NCBI GenBank assembly: GCA_910586345.1
Contig: CAJUHC010000003.1
Coordinates: forward strand, 58,197-122,196
Source: an uncultured Christensenella sp.
GTDB lineage: Bacteria; Bacillota; Clostridia; Christensenellales; Borkfalkiaceae
Reading direction: 5' to 3'
DNA length: 64,000 bases
Positions 8,119-15,906 of this stretch are shown here, one piece after another. The stretch's first letter is position 1; every line of letters starts with the position of its first letter. The position numbers were made by a program, and so were the translations under genes. The notes beneath the pieces were generated by a model. It was not told the origin of the DNA, did not search any database, and saw nothing but the letters and a program-made list of their open reading frames with translations.

Positions 8119-8646
8119 GTGTCACAATTGCGCAAAGTTGTAAACCCTATACTGCGAGCCATAAAAGAAGGTAACGAATCGAAAAAGCATAATCTTTTCG
8201 AAGAGACTTGTAACCATCTGTTAGGGGTTGCTTCGCGCTACGCAATTAATAAAGACGATTGCGAAGATATAGTTTTGGATGCTTATATGAAAGCGTTCAG
8301 ATATGTGCACTCGTTCGACGAAAAAGCAGACGGCTATAACTGGCTTTGCAAAATCGTTGAAAACGTTGCGAGAGATTACAACAAAAAGATAACAATTACC
8401 GAGACTTTGGAAGATTTCGAGAAAGAAATCGCGTTCACTATGAGCCCCGGTATCGAAACGAAAGCTGATTTGAATCAGGAACTGTTAAAATTATCTGCCC
8501 GCGACCAGCAAATTTTGTATCTGCGATTTTGGGAAGGCTTGAGTCTCGAAAAAGTCGGCGAGATTGTCGGCGTCAGCAAATCTTACGTACATAAGCGCGA
8601 ATGTCAGTTATTAAAATTATTAAAAAATAATTTGAGCAAAGAGTGA
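8119..8646 (+). CDS. ECF-like RNA polymerase sigma factor (module 2), GTG start
   Basis: 175 residues. Start is GTG, with GAGGA (8104-8108) ten bases upstream. Region 2 spans about residues 20-95 (LFEETCNHLLGVASRYAINKDDCEDIVLDAYMKAFRYVHSF, then YNWLCKIVENVARDY). Region 4 spans about residues 125-172: LLKLSARDQQILYLRFWEGLSLEKVGEIVGVSKSYVHKRECQLLKLL is a clear sigma-4 helix-turn-helix. It is followed by a secreted peptidase gene and a membrane anti-sigma-like gene, so the peptidase probably belongs to its regulon or its signal chain. Compare module 1 at 2468. Confidence 0.85.
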   Translation: MSQLRKVVNPILRAIKEGNESKKHNLFEETCNHLLGVASRYAINKDDCEDIVLDAYMKAFRYVHSFDEKADGYNWLCKIVENVARDYNKKITITETLEDFEKEIAFTMSPGIETKADLNQELLKLSARDQQILYLRFWEGLSLEKVGEIVGVSKSYVHKRECQLLKLLKNNLSKE

Positions 8647-8709
8647 ACAAAACGACTTGCAATTCGGTAGATAAAATCGAGTAAAAAAAATAACCAAAGG
8701 AGAAAATTT

Positions 8710-9567
8710 ATGAAAATTAATGTAAGAAAAAGTTTATGTTGGTTTGTGATTTTCGGAATTTTGTTGAACGTTGTTTGTATTTTTAACGTAGGCTTAAAAC
8801 CTTCTTTTGCAGAAACGTCGGACAGATATTCCGCAACTTACGGCGGCGACGCGCCGACCCCTTACGAGTATACGGAAATAAGTAATGAAACCGTAAATTA
8901 TACGAGGCGTGAAGTGGTACCCGTAGGTTTGGTAAACAACGCACCTTTATATACACCGATAAGCGGGCTTGACAACGGCTGCGGAGCAGTTGCGGGAGCT
9001 ATTATAGTAGGTTTTTATGATAAATATTACGAGGAACTAATCCCCAATTACACTACATATTTATCGTTTAACGGTAAGTATAAGGGTAACGATGCAACTT
9101 ATATACCTAAGTTAATGAGAGAGCTTTACACTCTTATGCGTACTAACGTTGATGACATAGGGGTAAGCAGAGACGATTGTCTCAACGGACTGAAAGCTTA
9201 CGTTCAGGGCAAAAACAGAAGCTTAGAATACGAAGATATTAAAAATTCGAATAAAGTAGATTATAATTCTTTTAAACGGGCGATGAACGAGAACAAACCC
9301 GTATTGCTTTTCTGCGATAAGACCGTTGTTTATAATGTAATAAAATCGACAAATTCGGACAGGATAGTGGGTGCTGTAATAACAAGTACGGCGCACATCG
9401 TCGTAGGTTATGAACTTTACGAAGTAAAATATTATAACGGCGACAATCTGTTCCGTACGGACAGATATATAAGAGTTGCAACGGGTCTTTCTACTAACAG
9501 CGAGTATTTATTAAAGATAGACGCAACCGACTGGTGCAACGGAGCATATACCGTAACCGTAAAATAA
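8710..9567 (+). CDS. Secreted C39-like/papain-like cysteine peptidase
   Basis: 285 residues. A signal peptide with a long hydrophobic core ends near residue 34 (PSFA). The mature part has a catalytic-Cys motif in LDNGCGAVAGAIIVGFYDKYY (Cys91) and a catalytic-His motif in STAHIVVGYELY (His229), the order and spacing of C39-like and papain-fold peptidases. AAAGGAG precedes the ATG. It stands between a sigma factor and its predicted membrane anti-sigma. It may be an extracellular effector of that regulon, or it may act on the ectodomain of the anti-sigma factor. The substrate is unknown, and catalytic activity is inferred from Cys/His only. Confidence 0.7.
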   Translation: MKINVRKSLCWFVIFGILLNVVCIFNVGLKPSFAETSDRYSATYGGDAPTPYEYTEISNETVNYTRREVVPVGLVNNAPLYTPISGLDNGCGAVAGAIIVGFYDKYYEELIPNYTTYLSFNGKYKGNDATYIPKLMRELYTLMRTNVDDIGVSRDDCLNGLKAYVQGKNRSLEYEDIKNSNKVDYNSFKRAMNENKPVLLFCDKTVVYNVIKSTNSDRIVGAVITSTAHIVVGYELYEVKYYNGDNLFRTDRYIRVATGLSTNSEYLLKIDATDWCNGAYTVTVK

Positions 9568-9576
9568 AGGAGAACT

Positions 9577-10311
9577 ATGTCAAGAGAGAGTAAATTCCAT
9601 AAACTCATCGAAAAACAGAATACAGAGGAAAAAGAGGCTTTTTGGAAAAAATTAGAGAGCCGTCTGGAAAGCGAGCGTGATATTGACAACGTAGAGTGCG
9701 GCGGCGAAGTTTTGGTAATGTCCAAAAGCCGTACGAATACAACAAGGCGCAACCTGCTTATTGTCGTTGCGGTATTTATGGCTCTCGCTCTTGCAATTTG
9801 TCTGACGTTTTTTATCGTAAAACCTTTTGATAAAACTGCCGGAGAAGATTCCAAAAACGAAATAGAAAAACCCGACGACAAAAGATACTGTACAGTCAAC
9901 GATTATAGTACTGAGATTTCAAAAATTACGATAAAACAGTATGCAGCGGATAAAAATTTGGAATTGCTTTACTTCGATTGTTACGAAGAATCCGAATATT
10001 ATGCCGACACGCAGTATATTTTAAAAGAAACTCGGGAAGTAATTTGCTTATTTGAAGAAATATACGATTCGAATTATGCTGATATAAATCTGTACGTGAC
10101 CGACGACAGAACGGAAGTAGACGTTACTAAACCGTTCGATAATTATTGCATAAAAGATACGGTAATTAATTCTGTCAAAATTAAATATAATATAGAACCC
10201 GAAAAATCTTATGCAAAGTTTACGTATAAGGGACACAGATATTATTTGAGCGTAGAGGACGCGCCCGAAGACGGATACATACTCGGCCTTGTGGAAACTT
10301 TATTGAATTGA
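9577..10311 (+). CDS. Single-pass membrane protein, probable anti-sigma factor of module 2
   Basis: 244 residues. The first 59 are charged and cytosolic (EKQNTEEKEAFWKKLESRLE suggests a short coiled coil), 60-81 form the membrane helix (LLIVVAVFMALALAICLTFFIV), and the remainder lies outside. It begins 9 bp after the peptidase gene with AAAGGAG before the ATG. Architecture and gene position match 3035-3757. No catalytic motif is seen. Inference: sequesters the sigma factor encoded at 8119; the ectodomain may be a target of the neighbouring peptidase. Confidence 0.55.
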   Translation: MSRESKFHKLIEKQNTEEKEAFWKKLESRLESERDIDNVECGGEVLVMSKSRTNTTRRNLLIVVAVFMALALAICLTFFIVKPFDKTAGEDSKNEIEKPDDKRYCTVNDYSTEISKITIKQYAADKNLELLYFDCYEESEYYADTQYILKETREVICLFEEIYDSNYADINLYVTDDRTEVDVTKPFDNYCIKDTVINSVKIKYNIEPEKSYAKFTYKGHRYYLSVEDAPEDGYILGLVETLLN

Positions 10312-10329
10312 AACGAATAAAATAATATT

Positions 10330-10360
10330 AAAGCCCGCGCTTTTCAGCGCGGGCTTTAAT
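10330..10360 (+). terminator. Intrinsic terminator of sigma module 2
   Basis: An 11-bp perfect stem (AAAGCCCGCGC, 10330-10340, with 10347-10357) and loop TTTTCA. The following T run is short (CTTTAATT). Confidence 0.88.
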
Positions 10361-10410
10361 TAAAATGCGCGAACTTTTAAATTATGGCAATAAAATGAAA
10401 GTATAAACGC

Positions 10411-10439
10411 TTGCAAATGGTATGTTAATGTGGTAAAAT
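10411..10439 (+). promoter_or_regulatory. Promoter of the MoxR/von Willebrand operon
   Basis: TTGCAA (10411-10416), a 17-bp spacer, then TAAAAT (10434-10439) with a TGG extended -10. Predicted leader of about 104 nt to the ATG at 10550. Confidence 0.6.
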
Positions 10440-10549
10440 TATAAAAATGCAAAATATTATGGGAAAAGTGTTTATATTTATACATAAGCATTGAAAACCG
10501 CGATTAAATATAAAAATATCCGTTGGGTAAAATTAAAGAGGTTTTAGCG

Positions 10550-12151
10550 ATGGACGAAAAATTTAAAAAAATTAAAAACAAATGCCTTATAGAGGCGCTC
10601 ATTAAAAGCGCGGTAATAGGAATCTCGGCGGGGCTTTTCGTTACGGGTATAATTTTGCTGTCGCTTGTATTGACGGGTAACTCTATTCACTGGGCTATAT
10701 ATATTCCGATAGGTTTGATTTCCGCTCTGGCGGGCGGGGGCGTAAGCTTTTTGTTTATGCGCCCGAGCGATATGAGAGTGGCTAAAAAATACGATACCGA
10801 ATTCGGGCTCAACGAAAAATTGCAGACGATGGTCGCTTTTTCGGGGCAGGAGGGGGATATAATCGCTCTGCAAAGAAGCGACGCTTCCGAAACGCTTGCT
10901 TCTCTGCCCGCGCGCAAAATACGGTTCAGTCAGATATGGCAGTACTGTCTGTGCGCCGTGCTCGCGCTCGCGCTGTTCTTTTCGGCGGTGTTTATTCCCG
11001 TGTCGGCGCAGGAGGGGGGTAACAACGGCGGAGGGGAAAATCCTCCCGAAGGGGAACTGCCCGAAGATAAGGACCCCGTGTTCGAATACGATTTGTTTAT
11101 GCAGTCGGCTCTGACCGAGCTTATTTTAAACGTAAGGGAATCTTCTTTGGAGCAGAACTTAAAAAACTCCGTAGTAGAAGAACTTGAAAATCTCGACGTC
11201 AATCTCGGTTCGGCGGACACCCGTAAAAAAATGCTCGAAAAGGTCGTATCTTCCGTCGAAGTTATCGACGCGTTGGTTGACGGCTCTAACTCTTTCAGAA
11301 AAATAAGCGAAGCGATAGCGGGGTTCGACGAAGAATTCGCGTCGGCTATACGCGAGAGCGTAGGCGTATATAATTCGAGCAGTACTCCTCTTAACGATAT
11401 AGTGCGCGTAAGAGCGTTCGAATTGAGAATCGGAGATTTGATTGAAATCGTTCTCGAAGAATTCTTTACCTCCGCCAAAACGGCGCTTAAAATACCGCAG
11501 GACGGAATAGAGAACGAAGAAACGGGCGAAACGGTAAAGCTTGCCGACGTGCTCAATCCTTATATATTAAATCTCGGTTTGGCTATCGAACTTGCGGAAT
11601 TGGACGAAAGCGAAGATTTCTATATCGCGCTCGACAAATTCAATTCGGCTCTGACGGTTATAAGCGGAAAGATAGGAAAGTACAGCGATAAAACGCTTTT
11701 CACGGATTTGGACAACGCGTTCTCCGCGCTGGGTCCCGAGCTTAATTCCGCGCTGAGCGTCGAATGTTACAGTTACGTTATCAATCTGTTTATAAGAAAC
11801 AGGCTTGCGGATATTTTCTCGATTAAAGCGAACGAATTCCCCGAGTTTAACGAGGACCTCGTTCCGGACGATAACAACGGCGGAGACGACCCCGGCGGCG
11901 AAGAAAACGACGACCCGAGCGGAAGCGGAGGCGGTAACGGCGACTATGATTTCATTTACGGAAGCGACGACGTTATTTACGACCCCGACCGCGCCGATTA
12001 CGTTAAGTTCGGAGAAGTGCTCGACGAATATTACGCTAAAATGCAGAACAAAGTAATAGCAGGAGAAGTTCCCGCAGATTTAGCTAAGATTATGGAAGTC
12101 TATTTTGAAATTTTATACAACGGCATCAAGAAAGATGAGGTTGAACAATAA
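10550..12151 (+). CDS. Membrane protein opening the MoxR operon
   Basis: 533 residues from the ATG at 10550, chosen because AAAGAGG (10535-10541) is eight bases upstream; a TTG at 10523 has no ribosome binding site. Three membrane helices lie in the first 150 residues (a hairpin near 17-75 and one near 127-150). A cytosolic piece between them contains YDTEFGLNEKLQTMVAF, a pattern seen in DUF4175-like proteins of similar operons. A long, mostly helical region follows on the other side of the membrane, with a Gly/Asp-rich linker (DDPGGEENDDPSGSGGG) near residues 440-465. The exact role is unknown; it probably works with the MoxR/BatA complex. Confidence 0.65.
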   Translation: MDEKFKKIKNKCLIEALIKSAVIGISAGLFVTGIILLSLVLTGNSIHWAIYIPIGLISALAGGGVSFLFMRPSDMRVAKKYDTEFGLNEKLQTMVAFSGQEGDIIALQRSDASETLASLPARKIRFSQIWQYCLCAVLALALFFSAVFIPVSAQEGGNNGGGENPPEGELPEDKDPVFEYDLFMQSALTELILNVRESSLEQNLKNSVVEELENLDVNLGSADTRKKMLEKVVSSVEVIDALVDGSNSFRKISEAIAGFDEEFASAIRESVGVYNSSSTPLNDIVRVRAFELRIGDLIEIVLEEFFTSAKTALKIPQDGIENEETGETVKLADVLNPYILNLGLAIELAELDESEDFYIALDKFNSALTVISGKIGKYSDKTLFTDLDNAFSALGPELNSALSVECYSYVINLFIRNRLADIFSIKANEFPEFNEDLVPDDNNGGDDPGGEENDDPSGSGGGNGDYDFIYGSDDVIYDPDRADYVKFGEVLDEYYAKMQNKVIAGEVPADLAKIMEVYFEILYNGIKKDEVEQ

Positions 12152-12167
12152 TAAATAAGGATAAATT

Positions 12168-13151
12168 ATGGAAAGTTCGGAAAAAGTAATTCAATTCAGC
12201 AAATCGATTGCAACAATCAAACAGGAATTAAGCAAAGACGTTGTCGGTCAGGAAGATATAATCGACAATATAATTACCGCGATTATAGCGGGGGGCAACG
12301 TGCTTTTGGAAGGCGTTCCCGGAGTAGGCAAAACGCGTCTCGTGCGTTCGCTCGGAAAAACGCTCAGTCTTTCGTTCTCGCGTATTCAGTTTACGCCCGA
12401 CTTAATGCCGTCGGACGTTACCGGTACGAACGTAATAGAGAAGGACGACAAAGGCAAAATGAACACGGTGTTCCAGCGCGGACCGATATTCGCAAACCTC
12501 GTTCTTGCGGACGAAATCAACCGCGCCACGCCGAAAACGCAGTCCGCGATGCTCGAAGTTATGCAGGAGCATAAAGTCACGGTAGCAAAGCAGACATATA
12601 AACTCGACGAGCCGTTCTTCGTTCTTGCAACGCAGAACCCCATAGAGCAGGACGGTACTTATCCTCTGCCCGAAGCGCAGATGGACAGGTTTATGTTCAA
12701 ACTTGTAGTTAAATTCCCCACGGTAGACGAGCTTAAAGGCATAGTCAATATGACTCAGATTACTATGGACGAAACGGCTACGGCAGTGGTCGACGGTAAA
12801 ACGATTCTCGAAATGCGCGAGCTTTCGAAGAACGTTCCCGTAATCGACGAAGTGCTGTCGTTCGCGGCAAACCTCGTCGCAAGCACTCACCCCGAACTCG
12901 ATAAGGCTTCGCCCACGGCGCAGAAGTATATTAAATACGGCGCGTCGCCCCGCGCGGCGCAGGCGCTCATTACTTGCGCTAAGGTGCGCGCGCTTATGAA
13001 CGGCAATTACAACGTGTCTTACGAGGACATAAAAGCTTTGGCTTATCCCGTATTGAGACACAGAATTAAAATAAATTATAACGCGGTCAACGATAAACTT
13101 ACGGTTGACGACGTAATCAAACTCCTTATTTCCGAACAAAAACACAACTGA
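12168..13151 (+). CDS. MoxR-family AAA+ ATPase
   Basis: 327 residues, the normal MoxR length. Walker A is GVPGVGKT (about residues 49-56), Walker B is LVLADEINRATPKTQSAMLEVMQE, and sensor 1 is ATQNPIEQDGTYPLPEAQMDRF; the C-terminal lid domain follows. MoxR ATPases act as chaperones with DUF58 and von Willebrand A partners, inserting metals or assembling complexes. It begins 16 bp after the preceding gene, and its stop overlaps the next start by one base (TGATG). Confidence 0.96.
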   Translation: MESSEKVIQFSKSIATIKQELSKDVVGQEDIIDNIITAIIAGGNVLLEGVPGVGKTRLVRSLGKTLSLSFSRIQFTPDLMPSDVTGTNVIEKDDKGKMNTVFQRGPIFANLVLADEINRATPKTQSAMLEVMQEHKVTVAKQTYKLDEPFFVLATQNPIEQDGTYPLPEAQMDRFMFKLVVKFPTVDELKGIVNMTQITMDETATAVVDGKTILEMRELSKNVPVIDEVLSFAANLVASTHPELDKASPTAQKYIKYGASPRAAQALITCAKVRALMNGNYNVSYEDIKALAYPVLRHRIKINYNAVNDKLTVDDVIKLLISEQKHN

Positions 13152-14035
13152 TGAACGGACTTATAATTAACGAAGAGTTTTTGCAGCAGCTCGAAACGTT
13201 GCAAACTCTTGTAAAAAATAACGTCGCGGGCTTATTCGGCGGAAATCACCAAACGAAAAATTTCGGGTCTTCGTGCGAATTTGCAGACTACCGCGACTAT
13301 ATACCGGGCGACGATATAACAAAAATCGACTGGAACGCATTTGCGCGGTTTGAGAAACTTTATCTCAAACTGTTTCTCGACGAGCGCCAAAGGCATACGC
13401 GTATTTATATCGATGCAAGCCGTTCTATGGCTTACGGTAAAGGTAAAAAAGACGAGCAGGCTTTGAAGATAGCCGCCGCGCTCGCCTATTTATCCGTATG
13501 CGAAATGGATAAAGTTTCGATTTATCTTATTCGCGGCGGAGTTGCGGACTGTATTATTTCGGGTATGCTCGGCAAAGATTCGTACATCGGTTCGATAGGC
13601 AAGCTCAATTTCGTCGAGTTCGACGGCGACGCCTGCATATCCGATGCGATTTTACCGTCCGCAGTCGGCTACGGCGACGGGCTTTCAGTAATTATTTCGG
13701 ACTTTTTAACGGATAATAATTTCGAGGACGCTGTGAATTTCCTTGCTTCGAAGAGGCGGGATATTCTTTGCGTTCAGGTTTTATCGAAAGAGGAGCTCAA
13801 CCCCAAAGCGCGGGGCAAGATGCACTTTTTCGATTCCGAGAACACGGAAAAATATTACCGTAAAAACATCAACAGGGATATTATGCGCGCTTATAAAGAA
13901 GCGCTCGAATTCGTCCAAAGCAGAATTTCGTCTCTCTGTCACTCGCGCGGGGCGGACTATATGCTCGTTTCCGCCGACGATTCGGTATTCGAAATTTTCT
14001 TTAATAAACTTATAAATATGGGGGTAGTGAAATGA
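13151..14035 (+). CDS. DUF58 protein of the MoxR operon
   Basis: 294 residues. It carries the DUF58 signature FADYRDYIPGDDITKIDWNAFARFEKLYLKLFLDERQ followed by a von Willebrand A-like fold starting RIYIDASRSMAYG (DxSxS metal site). No membrane segment is present, so this is the shorter, cytosolic DUF58 class. DUF58 proteins are the usual partner of MoxR ATPases. Coupled upstream by a one-base overlap and downstream by ATGA. Confidence 0.93.
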   Translation: MNGLIINEEFLQQLETLQTLVKNNVAGLFGGNHQTKNFGSSCEFADYRDYIPGDDITKIDWNAFARFEKLYLKLFLDERQRHTRIYIDASRSMAYGKGKKDEQALKIAAALAYLSVCEMDKVSIYLIRGGVADCIISGMLGKDSYIGSIGKLNFVEFDGDACISDAILPSAVGYGDGLSVIISDFLTDNNFEDAVNFLASKRRDILCVQVLSKEELNPKARGKMHFFDSENTEKYYRKNINRDIMRAYKEALEFVQSRISSLCHSRGADYMLVSADDSVFEIFFNKLINMGVVK

Positions 14036-15906
14036 GTTTTCTTTATCCTCTCGGGCTTTTGGGACTTATCGGCGTTCCGATTCTTATAATTATTTATATA
14101 ATAAAAAACAAGTATACGGAGTCGGTTATAGCGTCTACGTATATCTGGACGCTGAGCGAAAAATTTCTTAAAAGACGTCTGCCGATAAATAAATTCGTCG
14201 GTATCATAAGTCTGATTTTACAGATTTTAGCGGTTATCTTTATTTCGGTTGCGGTCGCGCACCCCGTTCTGACGCTTCCGAACTCGGCGAACGATTATTT
14301 GTTCGTTCTCGACGGTTCGGGCAGTATGAATATAACGCGCGATGATAAAACGAGGCTCGACTTTGCAAAGGAAGAGATTGCGGAAATTATCGAAGACTCC
14401 GCTAACGGCAGTGCGTATTCGCTTATTTTCGCGGGTGAAACGCCGAACGTAATTTTCGATAAAATCACCGATAAAGATTACGCGCTTTTATTGCTCGGCA
14501 AAATCGCTCCCGCTTATACCTCTGCGGGCTTTACCGATACGCTCGGCGCGGCGCAGAAGTATTTTAACGACAATTCCTCGATACTGACGTATTTCGTCAC
14601 CGATAAAGAAGTCGAGCCGAGCGAAAACGTACAGATTATAAACGTTTCCGGCGGCGAAGAAAACTATGCGGTTACCGACGTTGCGTACAGTTTCGCAAAT
14701 TCCGATAACTTCGGCAAGCTGACCGTAACTGGTTCGCTCGTGTCTTACGAGAGCGACGCCGAACTCGAAATTAAACTTTTCCTCAACGGAAACGCGGAAC
14801 CCGCTTACGAACAGAAAGCGGACGTAAAGAAATTGCAGTCCGCGCCTTTCGCGTTTGTCTGCGAAGAAACTAATTTCGAATCTTTGAAAGTCGTAATAAC
14901 GAATAAAGACGCGCTCGCTATGGATAACGAGGCGGTCGTCTATAATGTGGAATACGAAAACTCGTATAAAGTTCTGCTTGTAAGCGATACGCCGTTCTTT
15001 ATGACGGCTCTGTTGCAGTCGGTCGGAAACGCGAGCGTTAAAACGGTTTCCACCGAAACGTATTCCAAGACGGCTGAGGAGGCGGTGAAGGGGCGCGATT
15101 TGTGCATTTTCGATACCTATACGCCCGAAGTTTTGCCCGATAAAGCTGCGATTTGGTTTATAAATCCTCAGCAGAGCGTAGCGAAGTCTGGCTTTACGGT
15201 ACAGAACGAAATCGAAAAGACCGTAGGCGTAAAGGCAGATTATACAAATTCGACTAAGACGATATATAAAACTCTCTTGCGCGACGTGCTCAAAGAGGAC
15301 GTTTATATCAAAAAATACCAGAAATGCAGACTTGACAGAAAAGATTTTTTAACGCTTGTTTCCTGTGACGATAACCCGCTTATATTTACGGGAACGAACG
15401 AGTACAGAAACCGCGAAGTCGTTTTCGCGTTTAAGTTGAACGATACGAACCTTGCGCCCGTAATGGACTTCATTACGCTTTCGCGCAATCTTCTCGACTA
15501 TATGTTTCCTACGGTGATAGACGAATCGTCCTATTACAGCGGAGAAACGTTGCAGGTAAACGTCACCGCCAACTGCGACAGCATAAGACTTGAAAGCCCT
15601 TCGGGAAAGATAAGTTATCTCGATACTTCGAGCGCGGTGAGCGAAGTTAAGCTTACCGAGGTCGGAACTTATACCGTTACTCTTATGTCGGGCGAAACGG
15701 CAAGAGTTTTCAGAGTATATTCCGCTCTGCCCGAAGAAGAGCGTATTCCCGCGGTTAAGAGCGAGGCGTTCAGTCTTGTCGGAGAAGCGGGCACGGAAAA
15801 GCGCGACGGCGTTTACGACGATTTAATGATTTTATTTATACTTCTCGCCTTGATTTTTGCGGCGGATTGGATGGTGTATTGTTATGAGCAGTATCAGCTT
15901 CGGTAA
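14032..15906 (+). CDS. BatA-like membrane protein with a von Willebrand A domain
   Basis: 624 residues. The N-terminal BatA-type segment begins MSFLYPLGLLGLIGVPILIIIYI, with two membrane helices in the first 80 residues. A von Willebrand A domain begins at FVLDGSGSMNI (MIDAS motif DGSGS), about residue 98. A long beta-rich region follows, and a C-terminal helix (LMILFILLALIFAADWMVYC) anchors the end. It overlaps the DUF58 gene by four bases and the next gene by 23 bases. It probably displays its domains outside the membrane and is handled by the MoxR ATPase. Confidence 0.9.
   Translation: MSFLYPLGLLGLIGVPILIIIYIIKNKYTESVIASTYIWTLSEKFLKRRLPINKFVGIISLILQILAVIFISVAVAHPVLTLPNSANDYLFVLDGSGSMNITRDDKTRLDFAKEEIAEIIEDSANGSAYSLIFAGETPNVIFDKITDKDYALLLLGKIAPAYTSAGFTDTLGAAQKYFNDNSSILTYFVTDKEVEPSENVQIINVSGGEENYAVTDVAYSFANSDNFGKLTVTGSLVSYESDAELEIKLFLNGNAEPAYEQKADVKKLQSAPFAFVCEETNFESLKVVITNKDALAMDNEAVVYNVEYENSYKVLLVSDTPFFMTALLQSVGNASVKTVSTETYSKTAEEAVKGRDLCIFDTYTPEVLPDKAAIWFINPQQSVAKSGFTVQNEIEKTVGVKADYTNSTKTIYKTLLRDVLKEDVYIKKYQKCRLDRKDFLTLVSCDDNPLIFTGTNEYRNREVVFAFKLNDTNLAPVMDFITLSRNLLDYMFPTVIDESSYYSGETLQVNVTANCDSIRLESPSGKISYLDTSSAVSEVKLTEVGTYTVTLMSGETARVFRVYSALPEEERIPAVKSEAFSLVGEAGTEKRDGVYDDLMILFILLALIFAADWMVYCYEQYQLR

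Noticed and set aside
12402..13145. 247-codon minus-strand frame opposite moxR
   Set aside because: Shadow of the MoxR coding sequence; no start signals and no recognisable domain.
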